The notes beneath the pieces are model-generated. The model had not been told where the DNA came from, ran no database searches, and saw only the letters and a list, made by a program, of their open reading frames with translations. Shown piece by piece: positions 1-5,899 of a stretch of DNA of 10,144 nt. The DNA comes from Thermodesulfobacteriota bacterium. Its GTDB lineage: Bacteria; Desulfobacterota; S145-22. The stretch's first letter is position 1, and every line of letters starts with the position of its first letter. A program made the translations under genes and the position numbers. The stretch covers positions 1 through 10,144 of the forward strand of contig JANTFN010000047.1 of assembly GCA_024763435.1 (NCBI GenBank), written 5' to 3'.

Positions 1-1484
1 TTTTCAAAATTCCGATCGAGATGTACGCCAAACCCATGGGTTTTTGTATCATTCAGCCTGTCTACGTCATCCCTTCTGTTCCGTATTTCTCCATTTGCGC
101 TGATATGAAATCCATAGATCGTATAATCTATCTCTACATCCCCCGTATCGGTCGTTTCGTTTGTCGAATCATCCGTGGTATCCGTTGTCGCGCGGTTAAC
201 CTTGAATGTGACCGTCAAGTTGTCCAAATGGGGAATTTCCTGAAAGGTAATGCTGAATTCCGGCATTTTATTCCGTGTGGTTGTATCAAGCTGACCGTCC
301 AGGTTGTCCCTTGAGGCGCGGTAGCCTATCTCCAGCCCAATCTGGGCAACAGGGGTATAATCAGCCGTGGCGTAATACTCCTCGGTATCGGGACTGCTCA
401 TACCGCCAATGCTCCTAAACTTCGGTTCCACCCGCGAGTAGCCCCCGTTAAGCGCGTATTTATCCTTTTGATAACTGCCGGACAGTTTGTAAGCTGTATC
501 GGTCAGGGACCCTTCCCGCGCCGGCATGCCATAATCAGCATCCCCGCCCCCGCCTGCCTCGTGGGACGTATACCAGCTCCACGCCGCCTCTCCCCCAAAA
601 GTGAGCGCATTGTCTAACAAATTCAGGGCAAAATCCATGCTACCCACGCGGTTTTCCAAGGCGGGGGCTGTTGAATTTGGAACCGATCCCGAGTCATCGC
701 TCCCGTTGATAAAATTGAATCCCAGGGTTAGAGGTTTCAGGGGATTAAACGAAACACGTGCCCCTTCGTAATACCGCGCGTAGCTTTCGCTTTCCAGGTT
801 TTTCCAGAAGGCCTCCCATCGGTCATTCATAACACCCGCCAGGGCCACAACCTTCAACCCCCTTAATGAGGAAAAGGTCTTCTCCGCGTAGACCCCCCGC
901 AAGGCCTGATTAAACGTGAAATCACTCAGGGTCCCCAGGTAATCCCCCAGGGTAAAGAGATAACTCTCGCTGCTTTGGGTAATATGAAAATCAACGATGC
1001 TCGCGTGTTCCGTGTCGACATATTTGTCATCCGTCAACCGCGAATTAAAGACCATCTCAAACTCACGCCCCCTGGCCCCGTGATGCTGCAGGGTCAAATC
1101 CAGCTCCTGAAGAAACTGCGGACCCTCGTCTATCTGGGCATTGTTTTCATTTCCCTGGATCTTGTTGTAATAAATACCGAAACGTTCTTCACCATGGAGT
1201 TCAAAATTCTTAAAAAATCCCTTCTTTCCTTTTTTTTCGGGCGCGGTAAGGATTTCGGTTTCCTTTTTACCGGAAGGCGACGTTACCTGAGCCGTTTGAA
1301 TCCCCGGAGAAGGGGTGTGTTTCACACCAACGGTATGCCACAATCTGTTTATCTGGTCCTTTGACAGCTTCGAAACAGACATCTGCCTGATATCCCCACT
1401 CGCGTAAAGCGGAGAGCACACGACAAACCCTGCCGTCACACTCATAATAAAAATGGCAAAAAAAACAACCAATCGGGATTTCAT
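1..1484 (-). CDS. Putative outer-membrane beta-barrel protein, 3' end beyond window
   Basis: The reading frame is open from the ATG at 1484 down to base 1, giving about 494 residues without a stop; the C-terminus is outside the window. A purine-rich ribosome site (AAAGGGGG) sits just before the ATG. Residues 1-28 look like a Sec signal peptide: MKSR, then a hydrophobic stretch, with likely cleavage near PLYA/SG. Residues 30-90 form a polar linker with a Lys-rich patch (EKKGKKGFFKN, about 83-93). From about residue 94 to the end the sequence alternates polar and aromatic/hydrophobic residues, with short turns rich in D, N and G (for example FELHGEERFGIYYN, YLFTLGDYLG, DKYALNGGYSRVEPKF). This is the pattern of transmembrane beta strands. 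No TonB box or plug domain is recognisable, so a porin-like or structural barrel is more likely than a TonB-dependent receptor. I do not recognise the family or substrate. It is transcribed divergently from the antiporter operon. Confidence 0.8.
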   Translation of the reverse strand, partial: MKSRLVVFFAIFIMSVTAGFVVCSPLYASGDIRQMSVSKLSKDQINRLWHTVGVKHTPSPGIQTAQVTSPSGKKETEILTAPEKKGKKGFFKNFELHGEERFGIYYNKIQGNENNAQIDEGPQFLQELDLTLQHHGARGREFEMVFNSRLTDDKYVDTEHASIVDFHITQSSESYLFTLGDYLGTLSDFTFNQALRGVYAEKTFSSLRGLKVVALAGVMNDRWEAFWKNLESESYARYYEGARVSFNPLKPLTLGFNFINGSDDSGSVPNSTAPALENRVGSMDFALNLLDNALTFGGEAAWSWYTSHEAGGGGDADYGMPAREGSLTDTAYKLSGSYQKDKYALNGGYSRVEPKFRSIGGMSSPDTEEYYATADYTPVAQIGLEIGYRASRDNLDGQLDTTTRNKMPEFSITFQEIPHLDNLTVTFKVNRATTDTTDDSTNETTDTGDVEIDYTIYGFHISANGEIRNRRDDVDRLNDTKTHGFGVHLDRNFE

Positions 1485-1540
1485 ACCTGCCCCCTTTCCC
1501 TGTAAGTTCCCAAAAAACCCAAAAAGTTCAAATTAAACAG

Positions 1541-1576
1541 AAAAAAAATAAGCGGGCAGAAAATCCGCCCGCTTAT
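1541..1576 (-). terminator. Intrinsic terminator ahead of the barrel gene
   Basis: A perfect 10-bp inverted repeat, ATAAGCGGGC (1548-1557) and GCCCGCTTAT (1567-1576), encloses a 9-base loop. Read on the minus strand, the stem is followed at once by an uninterrupted T run (the A run at 1541-1548). It therefore terminates minus-strand transcripts coming from above 1576. The plus-strand side has no adjacent T run. It lies about 57 bases upstream of the barrel gene on the same strand, so it either ends a short upstream transcript or acts as an attenuator for that gene. Confidence 0.85.
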
Positions 1577-1695
1577 AACGCCACCTTTTTGCTTGAAAAA
1601 CAGGGCAGGGCCGCTATCCGGCTCACGCCAATGGCCATACCCCTCAAACCTAAGTATCGATCAAAAATTTTTAAATCTGGAAACATACCAGCCAT
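1573..1695 (-). CDS. Candidate 40-residue small ORF, unknown function
   Basis: On the minus strand an ATG at 1695 opens a 40-codon frame ending with TAA at 1573. The product begins MAGMFPDLKIFDRYLGLRGM and ends with CFSSKKVAL. An SD-like AGGG lies at 1701-1704, five bases before the ATG. The stop codon lies inside the first arm of the minus-strand terminator, a compact arrangement for a small gene. A promoter-like element lies at 1750-1778. The peptide is mildly basic, with no convincing membrane segment or signal peptide, and I do not recognise it. Against it: the frame is short enough to arise by chance, and the same stretch folds well as RNA, so it may be a leader or a noncoding transcript instead. 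Confidence 0.3.
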   Translation of the reverse strand: MAGMFPDLKIFDRYLGLRGMAIGVSRIAALPCFSSKKVAL

Positions 1696-1749
1696 GACCA
1701 CCCTAATTACGGTTATTCCCTATCACCTGACTTTTAATTGCCGATTGCT

Positions 1750-1778
1750 TTTTTATCATTTCCCATTTATCAAGTCAA
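1750..1778 (-). promoter_or_regulatory. Sigma70-like promoter, minus strand
   Basis: Read on the minus strand, TTGACT (1773-1778) is followed by a 17-base spacer and TAAAAA (1750-1755). The -35 box matches the sigma70 consensus at 5 of 6 positions and the -10 at 4 of 6. Transcription would start near 1743 and run through the small ORF or structured segment to the terminator at 1541-1576, and on into the barrel gene if read through. No better promoter was found between the terminator and the barrel start. Confidence 0.4.
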
Positions 1779-1840
1779 GAGATCCGCTCTCAGCAAAAAT
1801 GCCCTTTATCAAAGGATCGGAAGATTCGTTGTTTCGGGTT

Positions 1841-1866
1841 TGACAACAAAAAATGACAACAAAAAA
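1841..1866. repeat. 13-bp perfect tandem duplication upstream of mrp promoter
   Basis: TGACAACAAAAAA occurs twice head to tail (1841-1853 and 1854-1866), ending three bases before the TTGACA box of the antiporter promoter. The A tracts recur with a period slightly longer than one helical turn. It could be an activator or repressor site, an A-tract element that aids RNA polymerase, or a recent slippage duplication. Confidence 0.75.
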
Positions 1867-1869
1867 TTA

Positions 1870-1898
1870 TTGACACAGCCTGTTTCCTCTGATATAGA
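1870..1898 (+). promoter_or_regulatory. Sigma70-type promoter of the antiporter operon
   Basis: A perfect -35 box TTGACA (1870-1875), a 17-base spacer and a TATAGA -10 box (1893-1898) lie about 40 bases before the first antiporter gene. The start site would be near 1905, leaving a leader of roughly 35 bases. All eleven downstream genes are packed so closely that this is probably their main promoter. Confidence 0.7.
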
Positions 1899-1918
1899 CT
1901 GTCCTTAAGTAATTTTAA

Positions 1919-1933
1919 CCCTTCTTTAAAGGG
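1919..1933 (+). promoter_or_regulatory. Leader hairpin covering the mrpE ribosome site
   Basis: CCCTT (1919-1923) can pair with AAGGG (1929-1933) over a five-base loop. The right arm is the core of the ribosome-binding site of the first antiporter gene, so the helix would mask it in the mRNA. Five base pairs is modest, and the effect on translation is an inference. Confidence 0.3.
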
Positions 1934-1938
1934 GCTTA

Positions 1939-2439
1939 ATGCTTATGTTGTATATTATAACGGCTGTGATTCTTTATCTGTTCTGGATTGTGTTTTCGGG
2001 GATCTTTGACCCTTTTCATCTCATCACTGGTGCCGTGATGAGCTTGCTCATCGCTTTTTTTACATGGGATCTCCTGTTTAAAAACCGTGAGATATCAATA
2101 CCGGAACGACTCGGGGAAGCCTTCCGGTTCGCGAATTATATTCTCTGGCTTCTGTGGCAGATCGTTATCGCCAACATCTATGTGGCACGGCTTGCTCTCA
2201 GCCCGAGAATGCCCATCGACCCCAAGATTATACGGGTCCCGATAAAATTAAAAAAAGATGTCTCCATGGTGGCCTTTGCTAACTCTATCACCCTGACGCC
2301 CGGGACCATTACAATCTCTGTGGAAGGAGATACCTTCCTCGTCCACGCTATTGACCTGAAACTGGCCGATGACCTTCTCTCTGGTGAGATGGAACGGCGG
2401 GTTGCACATGTGTTCAGGGAGGATCTGCTGCCGTTATGA
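1939..2439 (+). CDS. mrpE: Na+/H+ antiporter subunit E (MrpE/MnhE)
   Basis: The product has 166 residues, a usual length for the MrpE/MnhE family, a small membrane subunit needed for a working multisubunit cation/proton antiporter. Two hydrophobic segments lie at the N-terminus (about 3-21 and 25-46) and a further one at about 64-86. A cytoplasmic domain follows, containing the family signature NSITLTPGTITI (115-126). An AAAGGGG ribosome site precedes the ATG by four bases; a second in-frame ATG at 1945 would have a ten-base spacing, so the true start could be either. It is the first gene of the operon, and its stop overlaps the next start (ATGA). In classical mrpABCDEFG operons subunit E is fifth, so its leading place here marks the Mbh-like gene order. 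Confidence 0.93.
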   Translation: MLMLYIITAVILYLFWIVFSGIFDPFHLITGAVMSLLIAFFTWDLLFKNREISIPERLGEAFRFANYILWLLWQIVIANIYVARLALSPRMPIDPKIIRVPIKLKKDVSMVAFANSITLTPGTITISVEGDTFLVHAIDLKLADDLLSGEMERRVAHVFREDLLPL

Positions 2440-2705
2440 GGGAATTCTACATCTGGGTCAGTGTTTTTCTGTGCGTCCTGACGCTCCTTAATCTGTACCG
2501 TGCCATTTATGGTCCCGACACCCTAACCCGTATCATCGCGATTAACGCCATCGGAACCAAAACAGTGATGATCCTTATCCTCATCGGTCTGATTTATGAG
2601 CGGTTGGAGATGTTCATTGATATCGCGATTGTTTACGCCCTGCTGAGCTTCATTTCCACCATCATCGCGGCAAAATATCTCGAACGAAGGAAGGCTATCG
2701 AATGA
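2436..2705 (+). CDS. mrpF: Na+/H+ antiporter subunit F (MrpF/MnhF)
   Basis: This 89-residue protein has three hydrophobic segments (about 4-23, 34-54 and 60-80), the standard size and topology of MrpF/MnhF, a small integral membrane subunit of the antiporter. Family features visible are GPDTLTRIIAINAIGTKTV at about 26-44, between the first and second segments, and an acidic residue opening the third (FIDIAIVYALLSF). A short basic tail follows (LERRK). The ATG overlaps the stop of mrpE as ATGA. A GGGAGG sequence lies about 13 bases upstream, longer than ideal, so translational coupling to mrpE is likely. Equivalent to MbhB in archaeal membrane-bound hydrogenase loci. Confidence 0.92.
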   Translation: MREFYIWVSVFLCVLTLLNLYRAIYGPDTLTRIIAINAIGTKTVMILILIGLIYERLEMFIDIAIVYALLSFISTIIAAKYLERRKAIE

Positions 2706-3037
2706 TTCACATCGTCCAGAATATCATTGCCATCTTTTTTATCCTCGCGGGACTGTTCTTTTTTACCACCTCGATTATCGGGCTGATTCGTTTTCCTGAT
2801 TTCTACTGCCGGATGCATGCCACGGGGAAGGGAGACACCCTCGGCACCATCCTTTTGTTTGCCGGTTTTATCGTTTATGAGGGGGTAACCCTTACCAGTT
2901 TGAAACTCCTGCTGATTCCTGTCTTTATCTTTTTAGCGAGTCCCACGGTAACCCATTCCATCGGAAAGGCCGCTGTGAACTGCTGCGCGAAGGGGTGGGA
3001 AAAAGAAAAATCCAAAGAGGAAGGAGCAAGCGCATGA
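2702..3037 (+). CDS. mrpG: Na+/H+ antiporter subunit G (MrpG/MnhG)
   Basis: The 111-residue product carries the MrpG/MnhG signatures: GLIRFPDFYCRMHATGKGDTLG-type sequence at about 27-48, and FLASPTVTHSIGKAA at 77-91. Three hydrophobic segments are visible (about 4-28, 46-60 and 63-80), followed by a charged, Lys/Glu-rich tail (99-111). It is the third small membrane subunit of the antiporter. AAGGAAGG lies seven bases before the ATG, which overlaps the mrpF stop as ATGA. The E-F-G trio heading the operon corresponds to mbhA-B-C in archaeal hydrogenase clusters. Confidence 0.93.
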   Translation: MIHIVQNIIAIFFILAGLFFFTTSIIGLIRFPDFYCRMHATGKGDTLGTILLFAGFIVYEGVTLTSLKLLLIPVFIFLASPTVTHSIGKAAVNCCAKGWEKEKSKEEGASA

Positions 3038-3279
3038 TCTGGCCCCTTGACTTTATCCTGTTGATTATCATCCTCATCTTATCAGTTGCCGCCATCACGG
3101 TCAGGGACCTGCTCAGTGCCGCAATTATTCTGGGGGGGTTCAGTTTTATGATGGCCCTGCTCTGGACGGAGATGGGCGCCGTGGACGTGGCGATTACCGA
3201 GGCATCAGTCGGTGCCGGGGTTTCCACGGTCTTTTTCGTTGCCGCCCTCCATCACACAAACAGGAGGTCAAAAGATTGA
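3034..3279 (+). CDS. MbhD-like subunit (DUF4040), a detached part of MrpA
   Basis: The 81-residue protein has three hydrophobic segments and the DUF4040/MbhD signature AVDVAITEASVGAGVSTVFF at about 49-68. In classical bacterial Mrp systems this sequence is part of the C-terminal region of the large MrpA subunit. In Mbh-type and many anaerobe loci it is a separate gene. The Asp and Glu in the signature (D51, E56) lie within the membrane and may belong to the ion path by analogy. I chose the ATG at 3034 because it overlaps the mrpG stop (ATGA) and has AAGGAG seven bases upstream. An earlier in-frame start at 2995 would add 13 basic residues inside mrpG and is unlikely. Confidence 0.88.
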   Translation: MIWPLDFILLIIILILSVAAITVRDLLSAAIILGGFSFMMALLWTEMGAVDVAITEASVGAGVSTVFFVAALHHTNRRSKD

Positions 3280-3557
3280 AACCCCTGAAACTTTTAGCCC
3301 TCATTACCGTCCTGATTACCGCCTTTTTCCTGATGTACGGGGTTAATGAAATGCCCGACTGGGGAAACAGTTCCGCCCCCGCCAGCACGCATGTATCCCC
3401 TTACTACATTCAACACTCGCAGGATGACACAGACGCGCCCAACTTTGTCAGCGCGGTTCTGGCGGATTATCGTGGTTTTGACACCCTTTTCGAAACAACC
3501 GTTATCTTCTGCGCCGGTATGGCGTGCATGATGCTCCTGCGAAAGAAAAAGAAGTGA
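3276..3557 (+). CDS. MbhE-like subunit, the second detached part of MrpA
   Basis: The 93-residue protein has one N-terminal hydrophobic segment (about 4-22), an external polar loop, and a second segment (about 72-88) followed by RKKKK. The conserved block APNFVSAVLADYRGFDTLFE (54-73) is the hallmark of the MbhE domain that ends MrpA in classical systems. The start is TTG at 3276. It overlaps the previous stop as TTGA and has a full AGGAGG eight bases upstream, and no ATG lies nearby in frame. With its upstream neighbour it supplies the C-terminal portion of MrpA as two separate polypeptides, as in archaeal Mbh complexes. Confidence 0.88.
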   Translation: MKPLKLLALITVLITAFFLMYGVNEMPDWGNSSAPASTHVSPYYIQHSQDDTDAPNFVSAVLADYRGFDTLFETTVIFCAGMACMMLLRKKKK

Positions 3558-4036
3558 CCAACCGCTACGAAAATCTTATTATTGAATTTTTCTGCAGGGT
3601 CATCGCCCCCGTTGTTCTTCTTTTTGGTGTCTATATCGTTTTCCACGGCGAAGCCAGTCCGGGCGGCGGTTTCCAGGGCGGGGTTATCCTCGGATCCGGG
3701 TATATCATGCTTGCCATCGCCTATGGTATTGATTTTACCCTCAAGCGGATTCGAGAAAGGATTATCCTCTTTCTGAGTGGCTTCGGGGTCTTTATCTACG
3801 GCGGCATCGGCGCGGCCTGCCTCCTCTGGCATGGAAATTTTCTTGACTACGGGAAACTGCCCCTGCCTCTCGCGCATACGAATGCGATCAGGGGACTCGG
3901 GATTATGGGAATTGAAATCGGGGTTGGTCTGACCGTCATGGGCGTTATGGTGTCCATTTATTATGACCTGATTGTGGCGGGGGGCAACCAAAAGGAAAAC
4001 AAGGGAGAGGTATGTGATGGAATTCTTTCTCGGTAA
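3554..4036 (+). CDS. mrpB: Na+/H+ antiporter subunit B (MrpB/MnhB)
   Basis: The 160-residue protein bears the MnhB/MbhF family signature HGEASPGGGFQGG at residues 31-43, between the first and second of about four membrane segments (roughly 15-31, 43-59, 70-93 and 114-139). MrpB is a core membrane subunit of the antiporter. I chose the GTG at 3554, which overlaps the preceding stop as GTGA. The GTG at 3524 would add ten residues lying inside the neighbour and has no ribosome site. Initiation probably depends on coupling to the gene before it, since the upstream bases are only A-rich with single Gs. Its 3' end overlaps mrpC by 20 bases. Confidence 0.92.
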   Translation: MTNRYENLIIEFFCRVIAPVVLLFGVYIVFHGEASPGGGFQGGVILGSGYIMLAIAYGIDFTLKRIRERIILFLSGFGVFIYGGIGAACLLWHGNFLDYGKLPLPLAHTNAIRGLGIMGIEIGVGLTVMGVMVSIYYDLIVAGGNQKENKGEVCDGILSR

Positions 4037-4400
4037 ATTTAACTACTGGGTCTATATCGCTATGATGATGATCGGATTTTATGCCATGATTGCCAAGCAT
4101 AACCTCGTCAAGAAGATCATCGGTATGAATATCTTTCAGACCGCAATTATTCTGTTTTATGTCTCCATCGGAACCAAAAAAGGGGGAACTATCCCCATCC
4201 TGGAAGGTGCGGGACATCACGCAGTTGCCCCTGAATCCATTAACGTCGCGCATTATATTAATCCCCTCCCTCATGTCCTTATGCTGACGGCCATTGTGGT
4301 GGGGGTAAGCGTCACGGGTGTCGCCCTGGCACTGATTATTCTCATTTACAAACGCTACAACACCGTGGAAGAAGATGAGATCCTGAGGCAGCTTTCGTGA
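4017..4400 (+). CDS. mrpC: Na+/H+ antiporter subunit C (MrpC/MnhC, NuoK-like)
   Basis: The 127-residue protein has three membrane segments (about 8-27, 33-52 and 86-111), matching MrpC/MnhC and its complex I homologue NuoK. The family-typical stretch PLPHVLMLTAIVVGVSVTGV (83-102) starts the third helix. The loop between helices 2 and 3 is somewhat long and contains GHH (66-68). I chose the ATG at 4017, which has a GGGAGAGG ribosome site six bases away. An earlier in-frame start at 3972 lies deep in mrpB and would add 15 basic residues unlike the family. It overlaps mrpB by 20 bases and mrpD by four (GTGA). Confidence 0.93.
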   Translation: MEFFLGKFNYWVYIAMMMIGFYAMIAKHNLVKKIIGMNIFQTAIILFYVSIGTKKGGTIPILEGAGHHAVAPESINVAHYINPLPHVLMLTAIVVGVSVTGVALALIILIYKRYNTVEEDEILRQLS

Positions 4401-5899
4401 TTCATCAGGCCCCAATTCTCACCATCGCGACGCTTCTTCTGACCGCCTTCTGGGTTCCTATTATCGGAATGTTCAAAAAGGAATCAGCCTATTATATCGC
4501 CCTGGCCGCTATTTTTATCGCCTTCGCGGCCGCGTGCGGAACCCTCTATTCCGTTCTTTTGCACGGCCCCATTCACTACCACATGGGCGGATGGCCTCCT
4601 CCGTGGGGCATCGAATTTGTCATTGACTACCTTAACGCGGGGGTCCTGGTTCTCATTGCGCTTATCAGTTTTCTGACAACCATCTCCGCGAAAAAAAGTG
4701 TGGAACAGGAAATCAACCGGGACAAATGGCCGGCATTTTGGTCCCTCTATCTCCTCCTGATTATGAGCCTGATGGGCATGACAGAAACGGGCGACATGTT
4801 CAATATGTACGTCTATCTCGAGGTCTCCTCCCTGACGGCATACGGGTTGATCGCCATGGGAGAGGACGGCGCGCTGATAGCAAGTTTCAATTATGTCATT
4901 CTCGGGTCGGTCGGGGCTTCGTTCTATCTGCTTGGCGTAGGCTATCTCTATATCGTTACCGGCTCCCTGAATATGGCCGACCTTTACCGCCTGATGCCAG
5001 GCCTGTATCACTCTAAGGTTGTTTTTACCGCCTTTGCTTTTTTCATGGTGGGCATCGGCATTAAAATGGGGCTTTTCCCGCTGCATGTCTGGCTGCCTGA
5101 CGCCTATACGCGCGCGCCCTCCGCCATCAGCGCCCTCATCGCGCCGACCATGACGAAGGTGAGCGCTTACGTCCTTTTCCGCATCATCCTGAGCGTCTTT
5201 CACATCCAGTTTTCCACGATGATTATCCCCGCCGCGAAACTCCTCATGTGGATTGCCGCGGTCGGCATCATCTACGGTTCCATTATGGCCATCGCCCAGA
5301 AAGACATCAAGCGGATGCTCGCCTATTCCTCCATCAGCCAGATCGGGTATATCGTCCTGGGTCTTGCCCTGGCCAACCGGATGGGACTTATCGGCGGGGC
5401 GCTCCACATCTTCAGCCATGCCTTCGCGAAGGGATGCCTCTTTATGGTCGCCATGGCCATCGTCTATAAAACCGGCATCCGCAATATCGATGAGTTTAAG
5501 GACCTCAATAAAAAAATGCCCTTTACCATGGCGGCCTTCTGCGTGGCCGCCCTGTCCATGGTCGGTGTGCCACCCACGGCCGGCTTTTTCAGCAAGTGGT
5601 ACCTTGTCCTGGGAACCATCAGTGGCCGGCACTGGCTGATGACCGCTGTCATCCTCGCGAGCAGCCTCTTGAATGCCATCTACTTTTTCAGGATTATTGA
5701 GAAAACCTACTTTTCGTCCTTCCTCGGAGGCGGGGGGCACGGCCATCACAAGACACCTACCGTGGTCATGACTGAAGCCCCTGCGATGATGGTCATTCCT
5801 ATCCTGTTGATGGCTGTGGGTATTCTCGCCGTCGGGCTCTTTAATTTCCAGATTATTCATCATCTCCTCCAATTCATCGTTCCCGGAGGGCTCGCATGA
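4397..5899 (+). CDS. mrpD: Na+/H+ antiporter subunit D (MrpD/MnhD), antiporter-like core
   Basis: This 500-residue polytopic protein belongs to the proton-conducting membrane transporter family that includes MrpD and complex I NuoL/M/N. Key residues of the ion path are all visible: Glu142 in helix 5 (YLEVSSL), Lys223 in helix 7 (GIKMGLFPLH), His230, Lys254 in helix 8 (TKVSAYVLF), and Lys345 in the helix-12 region (HAFAKGCLF). A Pro-Pro motif lies at 392-393. It should therefore be competent for proton translocation coupled to cation exchange. The start is GTG at 4397, overlapping the mrpC stop as GTGA, with GAGG nearby. A Gly/His-rich loop, GGGGHGHH (444-451), precedes the last membrane segment. 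It is the first of three such subunits in this operon and equivalent in position to MbhH. Confidence 0.94.
   Translation: MIHQAPILTIATLLLTAFWVPIIGMFKKESAYYIALAAIFIAFAAACGTLYSVLLHGPIHYHMGGWPPPWGIEFVIDYLNAGVLVLIALISFLTTISAKKSVEQEINRDKWPAFWSLYLLLIMSLMGMTETGDMFNMYVYLEVSSLTAYGLIAMGEDGALIASFNYVILGSVGASFYLLGVGYLYIVTGSLNMADLYRLMPGLYHSKVVFTAFAFFMVGIGIKMGLFPLHVWLPDAYTRAPSAISALIAPTMTKVSAYVLFRIILSVFHIQFSTMIIPAAKLLMWIAAVGIIYGSIMAIAQKDIKRMLAYSSISQIGYIVLGLALANRMGLIGGALHIFSHAFAKGCLFMVAMAIVYKTGIRNIDEFKDLNKKMPFTMAAFCVAALSMVGVPPTAGFFSKWYLVLGTISGRHWLMTAVILASSLLNAIYFFRIIEKTYFSSFLGGGGHGHHKTPTVVMTEAPAMMVIPILLMAVGILAVGLFNFQIIHHLLQFIVPGGLA

Larger units (their letters stand above)
1541..1743 (-). ncRNA. Candidate short leader or noncoding transcript
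   Basis: A minus-strand promoter-like element and a strong terminator bracket about 200 bases. Within this, 1602-1647 folds on the minus strand as nested helices. The innermost is TTGGC/GCCGG (1627-1631 with 1618-1622), closed by a GTGA tetraloop of the GNRA type. Next comes a GGCC/GGCC helix (1633-1636 with 1609-1612), then AGGG/CCCT (1641-1644 with 1602-1605). The asymmetric internal loops resemble those of structured regulatory RNAs. I could not match it to 6S, SRP, tmRNA or any riboswitch consensus I know. It may be an attenuator leader of the barrel gene, an independent small RNA, or the mRNA of the 40-codon ORF. Confidence 0.3.

Noticed and set aside
21..1364. Plus-strand frames at 21-314 and 975-1364 in the left part of the window
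   Set aside because: They lie opposite a continuous minus-strand frame of 494 codons with a signal peptide and barrel pattern. Their own products show no recognisable features.
1416..1484. Possible lipoprotein signal (Cys23 in FVVC) in the barrel protein
   Set aside because: The residues before the Cys do not fit the lipobox, which needs a small residue at -1 and usually Leu at -3. A signal peptidase I site near PLYA fits better.
1541..1743. 6S, SRP or known riboswitch identity for the minus-strand leader
   Set aside because: None of the conserved cores I can recall (SRP GGAA loop region, GEMM, cobalamin, TPP, FMN, fluoride) is present, so no family name was given.
1589..1843. A plus-strand 84-codon frame in the divergent spacer
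   Set aside because: No ribosome site or promoter precedes it, and it overlaps the minus-strand promoter and the tandem repeat. The product has no recognisable features.
3524..3553. Earlier GTG start for mrpB
   Set aside because: It has no ribosome site and would add ten polar residues. The GTG at 3554 overlaps the previous stop exactly, as at most other junctions of this operon.
4484..5872. A 462-codon open frame on the minus strand opposite mrpD
   Set aside because: Its product is hydrophilic, rich in His, Asp, Gly and Arg, and has no family signature. It mirrors mrpD, whose conserved motifs prove the plus strand is coding. Similar long antisense frames at 5860-6735 and 7567-8553 are dismissed for the same reason.
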